From a virus: DNA of 64,000 nucleotides. The stretch's first letter is position 1. Every line of letters starts with the position of its first letter. Both the position numbers and the translations under genes were made by a program. The DNA is taken from positions 62,001-126,000 of IMG/VR virus record IMGVR_UViG_3300029258_002326. One strand, written 5' to 3'. Under the pieces are notes generated by a model, which was not told the origin of the DNA, searched no databases, and worked only from the letters and a program-made list of their open reading frames with translations. Positions 16,239 through 24,422 of this stretch are shown here, one piece after another.

Positions 16239-16574
16239 CTATACGGGGGAGACTTTGGACATATGGGTACGGACAAGGACAACGTCTTCGTCGTCATTAT
16301 TTTGTTTGATGGTCAGTTCTATGAATGTGTCTCTGGGTGTTTTTTCGACGCTTGTGATTTCCAGGACCTCGCCTTTTATGGTTTTGTTCTTTCGATTAAC
16401 AGAGACGGTGTCTCCTATCTCTACGATCATGTTCTTGCCTATCGACTCAAAAGCTGTGACGGCGATAACGTTCTCTCCTATAGCTCGCAGGGCGTCGGAT
16501 AGTCTTTCGAACTCAAATGTATCAGCGTGGGTTTCTAAATCCTTGGTGGTCCATGAAATGCTCCAGCGTTTCAT
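16239..16574 (-). CDS. Unknown minus-strand protein (second gene of island)
   Basis: A 111-aa protein starting at ATG 16574, which overlaps the upstream stop by ATGA. It begins MKRWSISWTTKDLETHAD and contains beta strands (MIVEIGDTVSVNRKNKTIKG, DTFIELTIKQN). The ETHADTFEFERLSDALRAI part looks helical. No recognised family. Its opposite orientation to all surrounding late genes suggests separate, probably early, expression. Confidence 0.7.
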   Translation of the reverse strand: MKRWSISWTTKDLETHADTFEFERLSDALRAIGENVIAVTAFESIGKNMIVEIGDTVSVNRKNKTIKGEVLEITSVEKTPRDTFIELTIKQNNDDEDVVLVRTHMSKVSPV

Positions 16575-16813
16575 TCGTCCTCCATAGCTGCGCACCCAAC
16601 TCGATGCACGGCTTTTTTGATTTCGTCCATTATCCATAGTTGATCAATGTCGCCTCCACTAATGTACACGGGGTAGATGCTGTCTCCAAATGTTATGGAT
16701 ACAGTGAAGAATTCACATGAGGATGAGGTTGCCAGCTCGGCTTCTATGGCGTTGAGGACATCGCTAGCCATATGAGCCTTGTCGTGTGGGATTTTGAATT
16801 CTACGGAAATCAT
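16571..16813 (-). CDS. Unknown minus-strand protein (first gene of island)
   Basis: An 80-aa acidic protein beginning MISVEFKIPHDKAHMASDVL, with strand-helix-strand character (FFTVSITFGDSIYPVYISGG, DQLWIMDEIKKAVHRVG). It starts about 20 nt downstream of a well-formed promoter and is coupled to the next gene by ATGA. No family recognised. Confidence 0.7.
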   Translation of the reverse strand: MISVEFKIPHDKAHMASDVLNAIEAELATSSSCEFFTVSITFGDSIYPVYISGGDIDQLWIMDEIKKAVHRVGCAAMEDE

Positions 16814-16835
16814 GCTCAGCCTTTCTTGAGGACAG

Positions 16836-16864
16836 AAAATAACCTGTTAAAGACGTTTTGTCAA
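16836..16864 (-). promoter_or_regulatory. Sigma-70-type promoter of the minus-strand island
   Basis: On the minus strand: -35 TTGACA (16864-16859), exactly 17-nt spacer, -10 TATTTT (16841-16836). It lies just upstream of ATG 16813. The same architecture with the same -10 recurs at 56935-56907. Confidence 0.75.
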
Positions 16865-16953
16865 CAAACCTGCAAGGGGGGGACTAAATTGTGTTCCGTT
16901 TGTATAGGTGATACGGTTCATCTGTGCGGAGGAGTCTGTAAACCCCCCTCAAG

Positions 16954-16997
16954 GGCGGCGGCCAACATTCCTGTTGGTTCCGTCGCCTGTTTTTTTT
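16954..16997 (+). terminator. Intrinsic terminator on the plus strand
   Basis: The stem GGCGGCGG-CCAACA pairs with TGTTGG-(TT)-CCGTCGCC, with loop TTCC and one G-T pair. Two bases later comes a run of eight T (16990-16997). It would stop plus-strand transcription that has crossed the antisense island before the next operon at 17100. The 287-nt gap 16814-17099 otherwise holds only the minus promoter. Confidence 0.75.
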
Positions 16998-17099
16998 ATT
17001 GTGTGCCAGCGCGTCACTAAGTAGAATCTACTCATTGGCATCCTCCCTTTCCCTTGGGTCAGGGGTTCTCTAAAGAGGCATAACGCCCAATGAGGCTGA

Positions 17100-17297
17100 A
17101 TGAGGTTGAATGTTGAAATCAAGGGCGTCGTATACGAGGAGTTTACTCGGTACTGTGCCTCGGAGGGAAGATCCCTTAGCGACGTAGTTAGATCGCTGGT
17201 TATCGGTTGGAATGCAGACAAGCGGTCAGAGGAAATGCTAAAAATGCAGTCGTTACAAATGGCTGAGTTGAAAAATTCGGAGGAAAGATCGAGATGA
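17100..17297 (+). CDS. Small ribbon-helix-helix-like protein
   Basis: A 65-aa protein reading MRLNVEIKGVVYEEFTRYCA, then SEGRSLSDVVRSLVIGWNAD. A beta strand followed by two helices with the RHH spacing suggests a dimeric DNA-binding protein of the Arc/MetJ type, with a charged C-terminal tail. It sits immediately before the tail chaperone and overlaps it by ATGA (17294-17297). It could regulate this operon or the palindromes, but this is inference. Confidence 0.65.
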   Translation: MRLNVEIKGVVYEEFTRYCASEGRSLSDVVRSLVIGWNADKRSEEMLKMQSLQMAELKNSEERSR

Positions 17298-18163
17298 CAG
17301 ATTCCAAGATTGAGGTTGTTGGTAGCAAGGTTGACGAGGCGCCAGTTGACGCTGAAAACACCGTCGTTGATGTTGGAAAGACCAAGGGACACGCTCTGGA
17401 TGCTGGCCCAGGAACGATCACTGTAGATCTTCCGTGCGGGTGTATCCACGGAGAAGACCTGCACAGGACGATCACGTTCAAAGAGATGACCGGCAAAGAG
17501 GAGGATCTTCTCGGTGGGACAGGGGATCTGGTCGAGCGATTGAGTCAGGTCATTATCAACTGTACGCTTCGGGTGGGCTCCATTGATGACCGTAAAGTCA
17601 TCTCCAACATGGTGGCTCAGATGTCTTCCTCGGATCGCCTGATCTCGCTTATCGCGATCCGCAGGCTTTCTCTAGGTGATCACTACGACGTTTCGATCAC
17701 TTGCCCGAAGGAGTCATGCGGAACCAAGAGTCGATTCACTCTGGATATTTCAGGGCTAGAGATTTCTCCTATGCCTAATCCAATGGTTCGGACGATGAGC
17801 CAGGAGATGTGTACAGGTGCTGTGTACACGTGGCATGTTATGGTTGCGAAGGACGAGTCCTGGTTACAGGGAATGAAGCGTTCTCTCCGAAACGAGAGCC
17901 CGTTCACAATGGCTATGTTGTCCCGTATCGACAAGGTTGATGACGTCGTTATCGACAGAAACACTCCTCGCGGGACCAAGCAGGCTATTGAGTTTTTACA
18001 GGATCGTCCGTCTCGTGAGCGGAATCAGTTCCGTGAGGTGTATCCCCAGATGGAGGGGAGTGTCGATACAGATGTAGAATTCACGTGCCCGGCTTGCCAG
18101 GCTCAGTGGGAATCTGAGTTAAACGTTGGCAATCCGTCTTTTTTCTTCCCGTCGGTCAAGTAG
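17294..18163 (+). CDS. T4 gp26-like baseplate/tail assembly chaperone, short (0-frame) form
   Basis: A 289-aa protein. After an acidic N-terminus come a Cys motif (LPCGCIHGEDL), a helical core (KEMTGKEEDLLGG, SSDRLISLIAIRRL), a first CP-x-x-C (ITCPKESCGTKSRF) and a second zinc-type pair (FTCPACQAQWESELN) ending NPSFFFPSVK. This layout and the position just before the tape measure fit the gp26-like baseplate/tail-chaperone family (T4_baseplate). A slippery heptamer lies five codons before its final residue, and the -1 frame carries a second conserved-looking segment, so a longer fusion is probably also made. Confidence 0.8.
   Translation: MTDSKIEVVGSKVDEAPVDAENTVVDVGKTKGHALDAGPGTITVDLPCGCIHGEDLHRTITFKEMTGKEEDLLGGTGDLVERLSQVIINCTLRVGSIDDRKVISNMVAQMSSSDRLISLIAIRRLSLGDHYDVSITCPKESCGTKSRFTLDISGLEISPMPNPMVRTMSQEMCTGAVYTWHVMVAKDESWLQGMKRSLRNESPFTMAMLSRIDKVDDVVIDRNTPRGTKQAIEFLQDRPSRERNQFREVYPQMEGSVDTDVEFTCPACQAQWESELNVGNPSFFFPSVK
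18139..18145 (+). promoter_or_regulatory. Canonical -1 ribosomal frameshift site T_TTT_TTC
   Basis: In the chaperone frame the codons read TC[T TTT TTC], an exact X_XXY_YYZ heptamer. The 0-frame stops 16 nt later at 18161-18163, while the -1 frame is open from 18118 to 18339. A small stem-loop (TCTCG AAAG CGAGA) lies at 18168-18181. Tail chaperone genes before the tape measure commonly use such a shift (G/GT in lambda). Confidence 0.75.
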
Positions 18164-18339
18164 ACGTTCTCGAAAGCGAGATCTTCTTCCTGATCGAGAT
18201 TCAAGGTTATGGGTACTCTGACGCAATGTCGATACCCTGGAGCAGAAGGAAGAGATTCGTTGAAAAAATGCAAGAGAACATTCGCAGACAGCAAGCCTCG
18301 ACTGGATCGGCGGGCGGAAGACCGAGACGCAGGCGATAA
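18145..18339 (+). CDS. -1 frame extension of the tail chaperone (fusion C-terminus)
   Basis: After the shift the reading continues LPVGQVDVLESEIFFLIEIQ, GYGYSDAMSIPWSRRKRFVE and a basic tail ending RPRRRR, stopping at 18337-18339. The fusion would be about 348 aa. The pattern ESEIFFLIE...GYSDAMSIPWSRRKRFVEKM matches the 'EEIF.L.Y...~EA..lP...R.~f...~' motif typical of the C-terminal part of phage tail chaperones. There is no in-frame ATG until the middle of the motif, so independent translation is unlikely. The stop abuts palindrome copy 4. Alternative: a recent frameshift mutation or sequencing error in a single ORF. Confidence 0.75.
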   Translation, partial: LPVGQVDVLESEIFFLIEIQGYGYSDAMSIPWSRRKRFVEKMQENIRRQQASTGSAGGRPRRRR

Positions 18340-18353
18340 CGAACTCAAGTTCG
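18340..18353. repeat. Dispersed palindrome, copy 4
   Basis: CGAACTCAAGTTCG, starting directly after the stop of the chaperone extension and ending 13 nt before the tape measure ATG, with AGGGGG between. This is the reverse-complement orientation (TCAA centre) of copies 1-3. Confidence 0.9.
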
Positions 18354-18365
18354 CAGGGGGACTGA

Positions 18366-21300
18366 ATGGCTGATTTCCTCGGAGCATCATTTGGTTTTGG
18401 CGCAATGGACGTCGGGTTTAAGGCCGCCATGTCCTCGGCTATCAAGTCCGTGGGCGAGATTAGCAAGGGCATAAATGGCCAGCTGAAAGACGGCAAGAAG
18501 CTCAGCAGGATGTGGCAGGGCGTCAAGTCGAGCGTTGATTCATTCAATATCGCCTCTATTGCCTCGAACATGAACGAGCTAAACGGGAACACAGGCAACC
18601 TGTCGAATAGTCTTGAATCGATGGGAGTGTCGATGGCCCAGGCTGCGAAGCCGATCATCGCCGGTATGGATTTGACGTCCAAAGAGGCTCGCAAGATGAC
18701 TGGCCGGGTCACGGGCATGGCGATAGGTCTCAACGTCGGAGCCGAACAAGTGGCCGAGACGCTGAGGGCGATCCACAGTGCCGGTGGGCCTGCGAAGGCA
18801 GCGATTGATGCGATGGCCATGTCTGAGCGGGATTGGGTCAAGGTCACTACCACTACGGGCGTGACCATGCAGGACTTCTCTGCTGTGCTTGGCGATATGA
18901 CTGCCAGTTGGGGCGCGTCTCCGAAGCAAGCGGCTGCCATGATCGACAATATAATGGCCATTGGGAAGCAAGCTGGAATCGGGGAACACGGTATTAAGGG
19001 CATGAAGGGTCAGCTTGATGCGTTGGACGACATCTTCGAGGGGATGCCTCCTGGCATTGCTCGGACAGCGGATGAGGTCCAGAGTCTCATGGAGTCGACC
19101 TATAAATTATCTGGTGTCTTCAGGACAATGGGTGACACGCAGGAAGATGCGACTGCGCGGGGGCAAGACACAGCCAAGATGTTCGCAGAGCAGGCGACGC
19201 TGATTGAAACTCTCTATGCAGTTGGCGGGGATCAAAACCTGGATGAGTCTCCTCTTTTTAGATTCCTTACCCAGCTAGGGATAGGGACGGAGGAGGCGAA
19301 AAGTATCATCATTGACGGGTCCAAAGATGTTGTAGGTGGAGTGTCGAGGATCAATGACGTCTTCGCCAAAATGGGAGGGGACTCTTCTCCACAGGTTGGG
19401 GCTGCCCTTGGTGAGCTATCCAAAGCCATGGGGGCAAGCGCTAGCGGTCTAGGATTTTTGGCTTCGAGCACAACGGTGGGCAGAGACAGACTGAAGGAGA
19501 TGGCCGAAATGACGGTCAGGGGAGAAGGTGCTCTTAGGAGATACGGCAAGTCTGCTCATAGTTCAGGTAGGACATTGCAGGAGAGCATGGACCTTGCGCG
19601 AGAAGGGTTCGAGACACAGTTCCGTGCGATAGGAAGAGCGGATGTGCGCGGCTTCGCCAAGAAGCAGATGAAAGCGTACAAGAGCATGGGCAAGGAACTT
19701 AAACAGCTGGGCGGGGATCCTGTCTGGGGTGGGTTTATCAAGAAGATGTCCATCATGCATCAGATGGGCGCCAAGGGCGTGTTCGAGAGTTTTGCTGATG
19801 ATCTTGATGTGTCCTCTCAGAGAGCAAGAGAGCTAAGTGTCGGTTTCGAGCTTGCGATGAACACGGCCAAACAGCTGTCGTCTGAGTTTGCTCCTGTTAT
19901 GGAGATAATGGGCATGCTCGGGCCTGCGGGCGGCCTTGCCATAGCTGGCGGTATCGCCTCTTATTTCGTGCTTAGTGAGTCTGATCGCAAGGAGATATTC
20001 GGATCGTTCTATCCGGTTATTGATAAAATCGGCAATGCCATAAAGGATCTGTGGAACAAGATTCCATGGGACAAGATAAAGATTGGCTTTGAAGCGGTGA
20101 TGGACAAGATCTCTCTCTATTTTGCGAGGCTATTCGAGCGCATAATGGGCAAGGATTTTGCTGAGAAATTTGGTTTGACGAAGTCCATAAAAGCGATGGA
20201 GAGGGAGCAGGCGGTTAAAACCCAGGCGGATCGCATTAGGAAGGAAGACGCGGCTAAGGCTGCCAGGGGTACTGTGTTTGGTGGTCAGTCGGTTCCGTTG
20301 GCAGACTGGGAGAGGAAGTCTGATTTTGAGATAGGCAAAGAAGCTGAGAAGACGATTCGTATCGGGGAGATGAGGGAGGATGTCAAGAAATACAGTGCGA
20401 GGACGTCGTCTCGTGATTTCGCAAGGAGTGCGGCTGAAGCTGCGGCCAAGGCCAAGGGTGCCAGCGCAGACGAACAGAGAGCGCAGGGGCAGCTGGAAGT
20501 TGACAGGATGATGCTGCTTGAAGAAGCTCAGTCTATCCTCAAGGATACGAGCGGTATGAATATAATTCCCTGGGTAAGGGAGTTCAGGGCGGGTCGGGCA
20601 GTTACCCAGGCTGAGAACATCGGCGGCATGGGGGATCTGTCAAGAAGTACGCAGAAGGAGACGGAGAAGCGCCTTGCCAGCGAAGGGGAGGCAAGGCGGG
20701 CTCACTTTAGAAGAAAAAAAGATCCTGCTGAGGCGGTTCCGGGTATTGCGGACGAGCTGGCGGACTCGGTGGACACTGAGGCGTTACAAGAGAAAGCTAA
20801 GGTTGGCGGGACGGCTGTTCTAGGCTCGTGGGGTGCAGGTGTAAAAGAGGGAACGCCTGATGCTCTCACGGAAATATATGGGGCAATGGGGATACTCGCC
20901 AAGCCATTTGGTGGGTCCTTGCCAGAGGATGGCCCGCTCAAGGACGGCGAGCGGTCATTTAACGGTGGTCGTTCTGTCATGGAATCATTTGCCAACGGCA
21001 TGTATGAGGCCAAGGACTTTGTTGCCGACACGGTTGCGATGGTCCTTGATGATGCTGTTATAGGGACGCTCGATACATACGCAACGAAGATGGAAGAGCT
21101 TGCTGCTGGCAAGTCGCTTCTCAAGGGCGTCGCCAGGAAAATGGTCCAGGACATGGGCGGAGACGTCAAAATGGGCTCGGTAGAAATCGACGGTGTGAAT
21201 CTGGACGCAGAGCAAACGTTTGAAGCGGCGATGAGTCTTCCTGGGCTCGCGAGTGTGGTTGCGGCCATTGCGTCGGACGGTCACAAGACGCGAGTTGTTT

Positions 21301-21395
21301 TGAAGAAAATACAAGAGGACACAAGCGGCATATTGGCGATGGGCAATGCCTCTCCTGGTGCAGGGTCATCGGCAGGGCAGCCGACTTTGGAATAA
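18366..21395 (+). CDS. Tail tape measure protein
   Basis: A 1009-aa, mostly helical, Ala/Gly/Lys-rich protein directly after the tail chaperone, the invariant tape measure position. It opens with GFGAMDVGFKAAMSSAIKSV. Repeated helical segments follow (AEQVAETLRAIHSAGGPAKA, ASPKQAAAMIDNIMAIGKQA). A hydrophobic segment at residues about 512-537 (GMLGPAGGLAIAGGIASYFV) could insert in the inner membrane at ejection. By the usual rule of about 0.15 nm per residue, the tail would be roughly 150 nm long. AGGGGG precedes the ATG, and palindrome copy 4 lies just upstream. Confidence 0.88.
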   Translation: MADFLGASFGFGAMDVGFKAAMSSAIKSVGEISKGINGQLKDGKKLSRMWQGVKSSVDSFNIASIASNMNELNGNTGNLSNSLESMGVSMAQAAKPIIAGMDLTSKEARKMTGRVTGMAIGLNVGAEQVAETLRAIHSAGGPAKAAIDAMAMSERDWVKVTTTTGVTMQDFSAVLGDMTASWGASPKQAAAMIDNIMAIGKQAGIGEHGIKGMKGQLDALDDIFEGMPPGIARTADEVQSLMESTYKLSGVFRTMGDTQEDATARGQDTAKMFAEQATLIETLYAVGGDQNLDESPLFRFLTQLGIGTEEAKSIIIDGSKDVVGGVSRINDVFAKMGGDSSPQVGAALGELSKAMGASASGLGFLASSTTVGRDRLKEMAEMTVRGEGALRRYGKSAHSSGRTLQESMDLAREGFETQFRAIGRADVRGFAKKQMKAYKSMGKELKQLGGDPVWGGFIKKMSIMHQMGAKGVFESFADDLDVSSQRARELSVGFELAMNTAKQLSSEFAPVMEIMGMLGPAGGLAIAGGIASYFVLSESDRKEIFGSFYPVIDKIGNAIKDLWNKIPWDKIKIGFEAVMDKISLYFARLFERIMGKDFAEKFGLTKSIKAMEREQAVKTQADRIRKEDAAKAARGTVFGGQSVPLADWERKSDFEIGKEAEKTIRIGEMREDVKKYSARTSSRDFARSAAEAAAKAKGASADEQRAQGQLEVDRMMLLEEAQSILKDTSGMNIIPWVREFRAGRAVTQAENIGGMGDLSRSTQKETEKRLASEGEARRAHFRRKKDPAEAVPGIADELADSVDTEALQEKAKVGGTAVLGSWGAGVKEGTPDALTEIYGAMGILAKPFGGSLPEDGPLKDGERSFNGGRSVMESFANGMYEAKDFVADTVAMVLDDAVIGTLDTYATKMEELAAGKSLLKGVARKMVQDMGGDVKMGSVEIDGVNLDAEQTFEAAMSLPGLASVVAAIASDGHKTRVVLKKIQEDTSGILAMGNASPGAGSSAGQPTLE

Positions 21396-21409
21396 CAGGC
21401 GGGTAAAAA

Positions 21410-21793
21410 ATGGCAATGAAAAGTGATCCTAGTCCTAGAGAGAAGATACTGAGGTCGAGCTACGGATCTCCGATGCAGTTCATGAAAGAGGAGTTGATAC
21501 CCGATGAGGAGACTTCGGCTCTTGTTAGGTTTCGTGGTCCTTTTATTATGCCTGATTGGCAGGACGTGGAAGAGAACGAGTTCGAGTACGTAGTCCAGGA
21601 GAGCTGGAAGCGGCTCGATTCCATCGCCCATGAGGTCTACGGGGATGTTCACATGATGTGGGTTATCGCGGCTCGGAACCACATGGATCTTCCGAGCGCC
21701 CAGGTCTACAAGGGACAGAAGTTGAAGCTGCCTAACCGGGCGTGGGTCGAGAGTAAGCTGCTGCCACAGGGTCGAACTCTCAGGAGCAACTAA
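21410..21793 (+). CDS. Baseplate wedge protein with LysM-like motif (T4 gp53-like)
   Basis: A 127-aa protein. Residues about 55-108 read FEYVVQESWKRLDSIAHEVY, then GDVHMMWVIAARNHM and GQKLKLP, the arrangement of gp53-like wedge proteins and LysM-type baseplate adaptors. T4 gp53 joins neighbouring wedges. The gene begins 14 nt after the tape measure stop and abuts the hub gene, consistent with the usual tail order. Confidence 0.78.
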   Translation: MAMKSDPSPREKILRSSYGSPMQFMKEELIPDEETSALVRFRGPFIMPDWQDVEENEFEYVVQESWKRLDSIAHEVYGDVHMMWVIAARNHMDLPSAQVYKGQKLKLPNRAWVESKLLPQGRTLRSN

Positions 21794-23134
21794 ATGAGCT
21801 TGTACACGGATCCAGTTGCGCAGGTGATCATTACCGATCATCATACCGGGCAGGAGTGGAAGCTGACCTACCCTGAATTGCCGTACTTGACAGCCGGGAC
21901 TATAAATTACGACAAGGCCAAGATGTCAGGGTTCACGTTCAGCGTTGACATGCCATACGAGAAGGGGCTTGAGCTGCTTAGTCCTCCAAGCCCATTCCAG
22001 CATAACAATATTGTCAAAATGCGCTTTGGGTATCCTACCCAGGGAGCGAGCGGGTGGACACCTTGGGCGGGCGGATTCATCAAGAGCGATGGAGTTAACC
22101 TTACCGCTGACGCCAACGGAATCGCAGGGACTGTGTCTGTCCAGGGGGTTGCTGAGAGCTACGGGTATGACGTTGACGAGGAGAAGCTGAAGGCGGCGGG
22201 CCAGAGTTATCTCAAAATACTAGAGCTATGCGCTGAAGGCATGGGGATGACTTTGAACGCCAGCTTGGACACGGTCATAGCTCTCACAGAGCAGGAGACG
22301 GTAGTAAAGGGGTTGACCAAGGCTGCTTCTGAGAAGGCGTTTCCTTCGCGATTTCTTAGGCTTTCATACGTTGAGATCGTCAAGAAAATGTGCACTGAGC
22401 AGGACTTAACGTTCCTGATAGCTCCCTCTGAGAATGATGAACTGGGAAGAACGCTGCATGTTGGTTCGGAGGCTGACTTCATTCGTGGAGAGCTGGTCAG
22501 TGGAGACGGGGCAACCAGCGACAAGAGGACATACGCTATTCGTGAGGGTATCGATGAGACGAAGTCTGTGTACCCGTGTCTCACTTGGGCGCCGGAAGGC
22601 GGGAACATGGGTCTGTGGTTGGCTTCGGCTCCAGACCCTGTGGCTCGCGGAGCCCAGATGGGTACCCTCAACACGGAGACAGGACAGGTTTCTGTGGAGC
22701 TGGTCAAGCCCAAGGATCTGGAGACCCCTATCTTCGGTGTCACCCCAGGCGGAGATCCCAAGGACGATGTTGCAGAGGGTATCAAGAATGACGAATCTCG
22801 CCCTGATGGATCGGCGGTCACTCAAACAAGTGTCCCGGTCGACAAGGGAGGGGAGGCTCGCGCTAGCAGAGAGCTAAAGAGGAGACAGAAGCAGGGCAAC
22901 CCAACGCAAAACGGAGTGATTACCAGTATTGGGATTCCTCACGAGAGGCCGGGGCATCTCTGCTCCCTTCGTGGAGCTGGCCATATCTACGACGGTCCTT
23001 ATATGATCGACGCAATGACTCACACGTATGCTCCTGGCTCATGGGACATGTCTCTTACTGTGCGCAGGGACGGTGTTGTTGCGAAGAGCGGGGATCAAGA
23101 AGAGTCGATTGGCGGACAGATGGAGGACAAGTAA
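21794..23134 (+). CDS. Baseplate hub protein (gpD/gp27-like)
   Basis: A 446-aa protein with the pattern of hub proteins that form the ring above the spike. The N-terminal domain has AGTINYDKAKMSGFTFSVDM and IVKMRFGYPTQG...FIKSDGVNL. The middle repeats the fold (TVSVQGVAESYGYDVDEEKL, SYVEIVKKMCTEQDLTFLIA). The C-terminus has the conserved HERPGHLCSLRGAGHIYDG, PYMIDAMTHTYAPG, SWDMSLTVRRDG. The stop overlaps the spike gene start (TAATG). Gene order gp53-hub-spike supports the call. Confidence 0.8.
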   Translation: MSLYTDPVAQVIITDHHTGQEWKLTYPELPYLTAGTINYDKAKMSGFTFSVDMPYEKGLELLSPPSPFQHNNIVKMRFGYPTQGASGWTPWAGGFIKSDGVNLTADANGIAGTVSVQGVAESYGYDVDEEKLKAAGQSYLKILELCAEGMGMTLNASLDTVIALTEQETVVKGLTKAASEKAFPSRFLRLSYVEIVKKMCTEQDLTFLIAPSENDELGRTLHVGSEADFIRGELVSGDGATSDKRTYAIREGIDETKSVYPCLTWAPEGGNMGLWLASAPDPVARGAQMGTLNTETGQVSVELVKPKDLETPIFGVTPGGDPKDDVAEGIKNDESRPDGSAVTQTSVPVDKGGEARASRELKRRQKQGNPTQNGVITSIGIPHERPGHLCSLRGAGHIYDGPYMIDAMTHTYAPGSWDMSLTVRRDGVVAKSGDQEESIGGQMEDK

Positions 23135-24120
23135 TGCCATTTTTAGGCAATAAGGGCTTCGGCTCCAAGGAGATGGTAACGAATCCGATTGGGTGGCTCA
23201 GGGGTGTTTTGTCTGATGCTACCCGTGGTCTAGAGTGGTTTGCTGGGCGTTATTACGGGGTTTACGAGGGACAGGTAATAGATAACCAGGACCCCGAAGA
23301 TCGCGGGCGTGTGCGAGCGTTGTGTCCTGTTATTAAGCTCAACAAGAAAGAGGATGTCAGCGGTGACTTTTGGGCGCTTCCCACGATGCCAGGGTTAGGG
23401 GTAGATCCCGACTCCAAGCAGATGTCCGGGCTCTTTAACCCACCCGATGTGGGGATGAATGTTTGGATAATGTTCCGGCATGGGAACCCGGAGTACCCTG
23501 TTTACATGGGCGGGTGGATGACGGCCAACAAGGCGTCGGATACATTCGATAGCGAGAATACCTACAAGCGCGGGTTTAGAACACGAGCTGGGCACTTCCT
23601 TCGCATGGATGACGACCCCGAGAACTTGGGGATCTTAATCTCGAAGGGCGACGGGGATGGGACACCTACTGCCATGTATCTGAGTATGGATGCAACGGGC
23701 GGGTGTACTCTGACCAATGAAAACGGCTCGACGTTATTCATGAATGGGGAGAAGCCAGAGACATCGATAATGACGGCCAATGAGAGCGGAGAGGTCACGG
23801 CGATGCTCATGCTAGGGGACGACAAGATTACCCTGGCTACTAAGTCCGGAGGCGCGATAGGAATTGACGGCAAGGACACGACGATTACCGGCGACAACAT
23901 GGTGGCTGATATGTCCAAGGAGTTTGTTGCAAATGCAGGGGCGGTGAAGCTGGGTAAAAATGCAACTGAGCCAGCGGTTCGAGGCATGAAGTTCATGCAG
24001 TGGAGTCTGATTCATCAGCACACTATAACGACTCCTACGCCTGGATCTCCCACGGCTACAGGTGCGACCCCTCCTCCCATGATGTACAACGAGCTGAGTC
24101 CTAACGTTTTCATAGGGTAG
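23134..24120 (+). CDS. Baseplate spike protein (gp5/gpV, OB-fold)
   Basis: A 328-aa puncturing-device protein. Residues about 42-128 form the OB-fold: YYGVYEGQVIDNQDPEDRGR, VRALCPVI, then PPDVGMNVWIMFRHGNPEYP and VYMGGW. The following region is rich in short beta strands (GCTLTNENGSTLFMNGE, KITLATKSGGAIGIDGK), as expected of a trimeric beta-helix spike. No lysozyme domain is inserted, unlike T4 gp5. The start ATG 23134 overlaps the hub gene stop. A C-terminal HQHTITTPTPGSPTATG segment resembles PAAR-adapter ends. Confidence 0.85.
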   Translation: MPFLGNKGFGSKEMVTNPIGWLRGVLSDATRGLEWFAGRYYGVYEGQVIDNQDPEDRGRVRALCPVIKLNKKEDVSGDFWALPTMPGLGVDPDSKQMSGLFNPPDVGMNVWIMFRHGNPEYPVYMGGWMTANKASDTFDSENTYKRGFRTRAGHFLRMDDDPENLGILISKGDGDGTPTAMYLSMDATGGCTLTNENGSTLFMNGEKPETSIMTANESGEVTAMLMLGDDKITLATKSGGAIGIDGKDTTITGDNMVADMSKEFVANAGAVKLGKNATEPAVRGMKFMQWSLIHQHTITTPTPGSPTATGATPPPMMYNELSPNVFIG

Positions 24121-24124
24121 ATGG

Positions 24125-24379
24125 ATGACACTGTGCAAAATACCATCTCTGCCCTCGATTATTCCGGCGATTCCGATTCCATCGGTTCCGTTCGGGCTCC
24201 CTCCGATTCCGAGTCTCCCTTCGATGCCTGATCTTCCGTCGGTCCCGATCCCTGGGTTGCCGTCTCTGAGCCTTCCTTCGTTATCTTTGGCGATCCCGGT
24301 TCCATCGATCCCATTTGGGCTCCCTCCGGTTCCAAAAATCCCGGACATTCCGGACTTGCCGTCGTGTCCGCTGGACTAA
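24125..24379 (+). CDS. Pro-rich P-S-[LI]-P repeat protein, probable spike-tip accessory
   Basis: An 84-aa protein almost entirely of Pro, Ser, Leu and Ile in short repeats (IPSLPS, IPAIPIPSVPFGLPPIPSLP, VPSIPFGLPPVPKIPDIP). The element 'IPVPSIPFGLPPxP' occurs twice. It has one Cys near each end (LCK, SCPLD). It lies between spike and gp25 genes, where phages often carry tip or PAAR proteins. The sequence suggests polyproline-type structure. Function is unproven. It starts 4 nt after the spike stop. Confidence 0.65.
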   Translation: MTLCKIPSLPSIIPAIPIPSVPFGLPPIPSLPSMPDLPSVPIPGLPSLSLPSLSLAIPVPSIPFGLPPVPKIPDIPDLPSCPLD

Positions 24380-24389
24380 CACAAACAGT

Positions 24390-24407
24390 GACGAACTTGA
24401 GTTCGTC
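24390..24407. repeat. Dispersed palindrome, copy 5
   Basis: GACGAACTTGAGTTCGTC, the longest perfect dyad in the family (18 nt). The flanks GAC...GTC differ from other copies yet still pair. The core ends 18 nt before ATG 24423. Confidence 0.9.
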
Positions 24408-24422
24408 GGGTAAGGTAAGACG

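Noticed and set aside
16861-16950. A short plus-strand RNA gene ending at the 16954 terminator
   Set aside because: No convincing plus-strand promoter was found between 16860 and 16950; the terminator is better explained by read-through from upstream.
18119-19003. Long minus-strand open frame opposite the chaperone end and tape measure
   Set aside because: It is the antisense shadow of well-supported genes, with no ribosome binding site or protein-like pattern.
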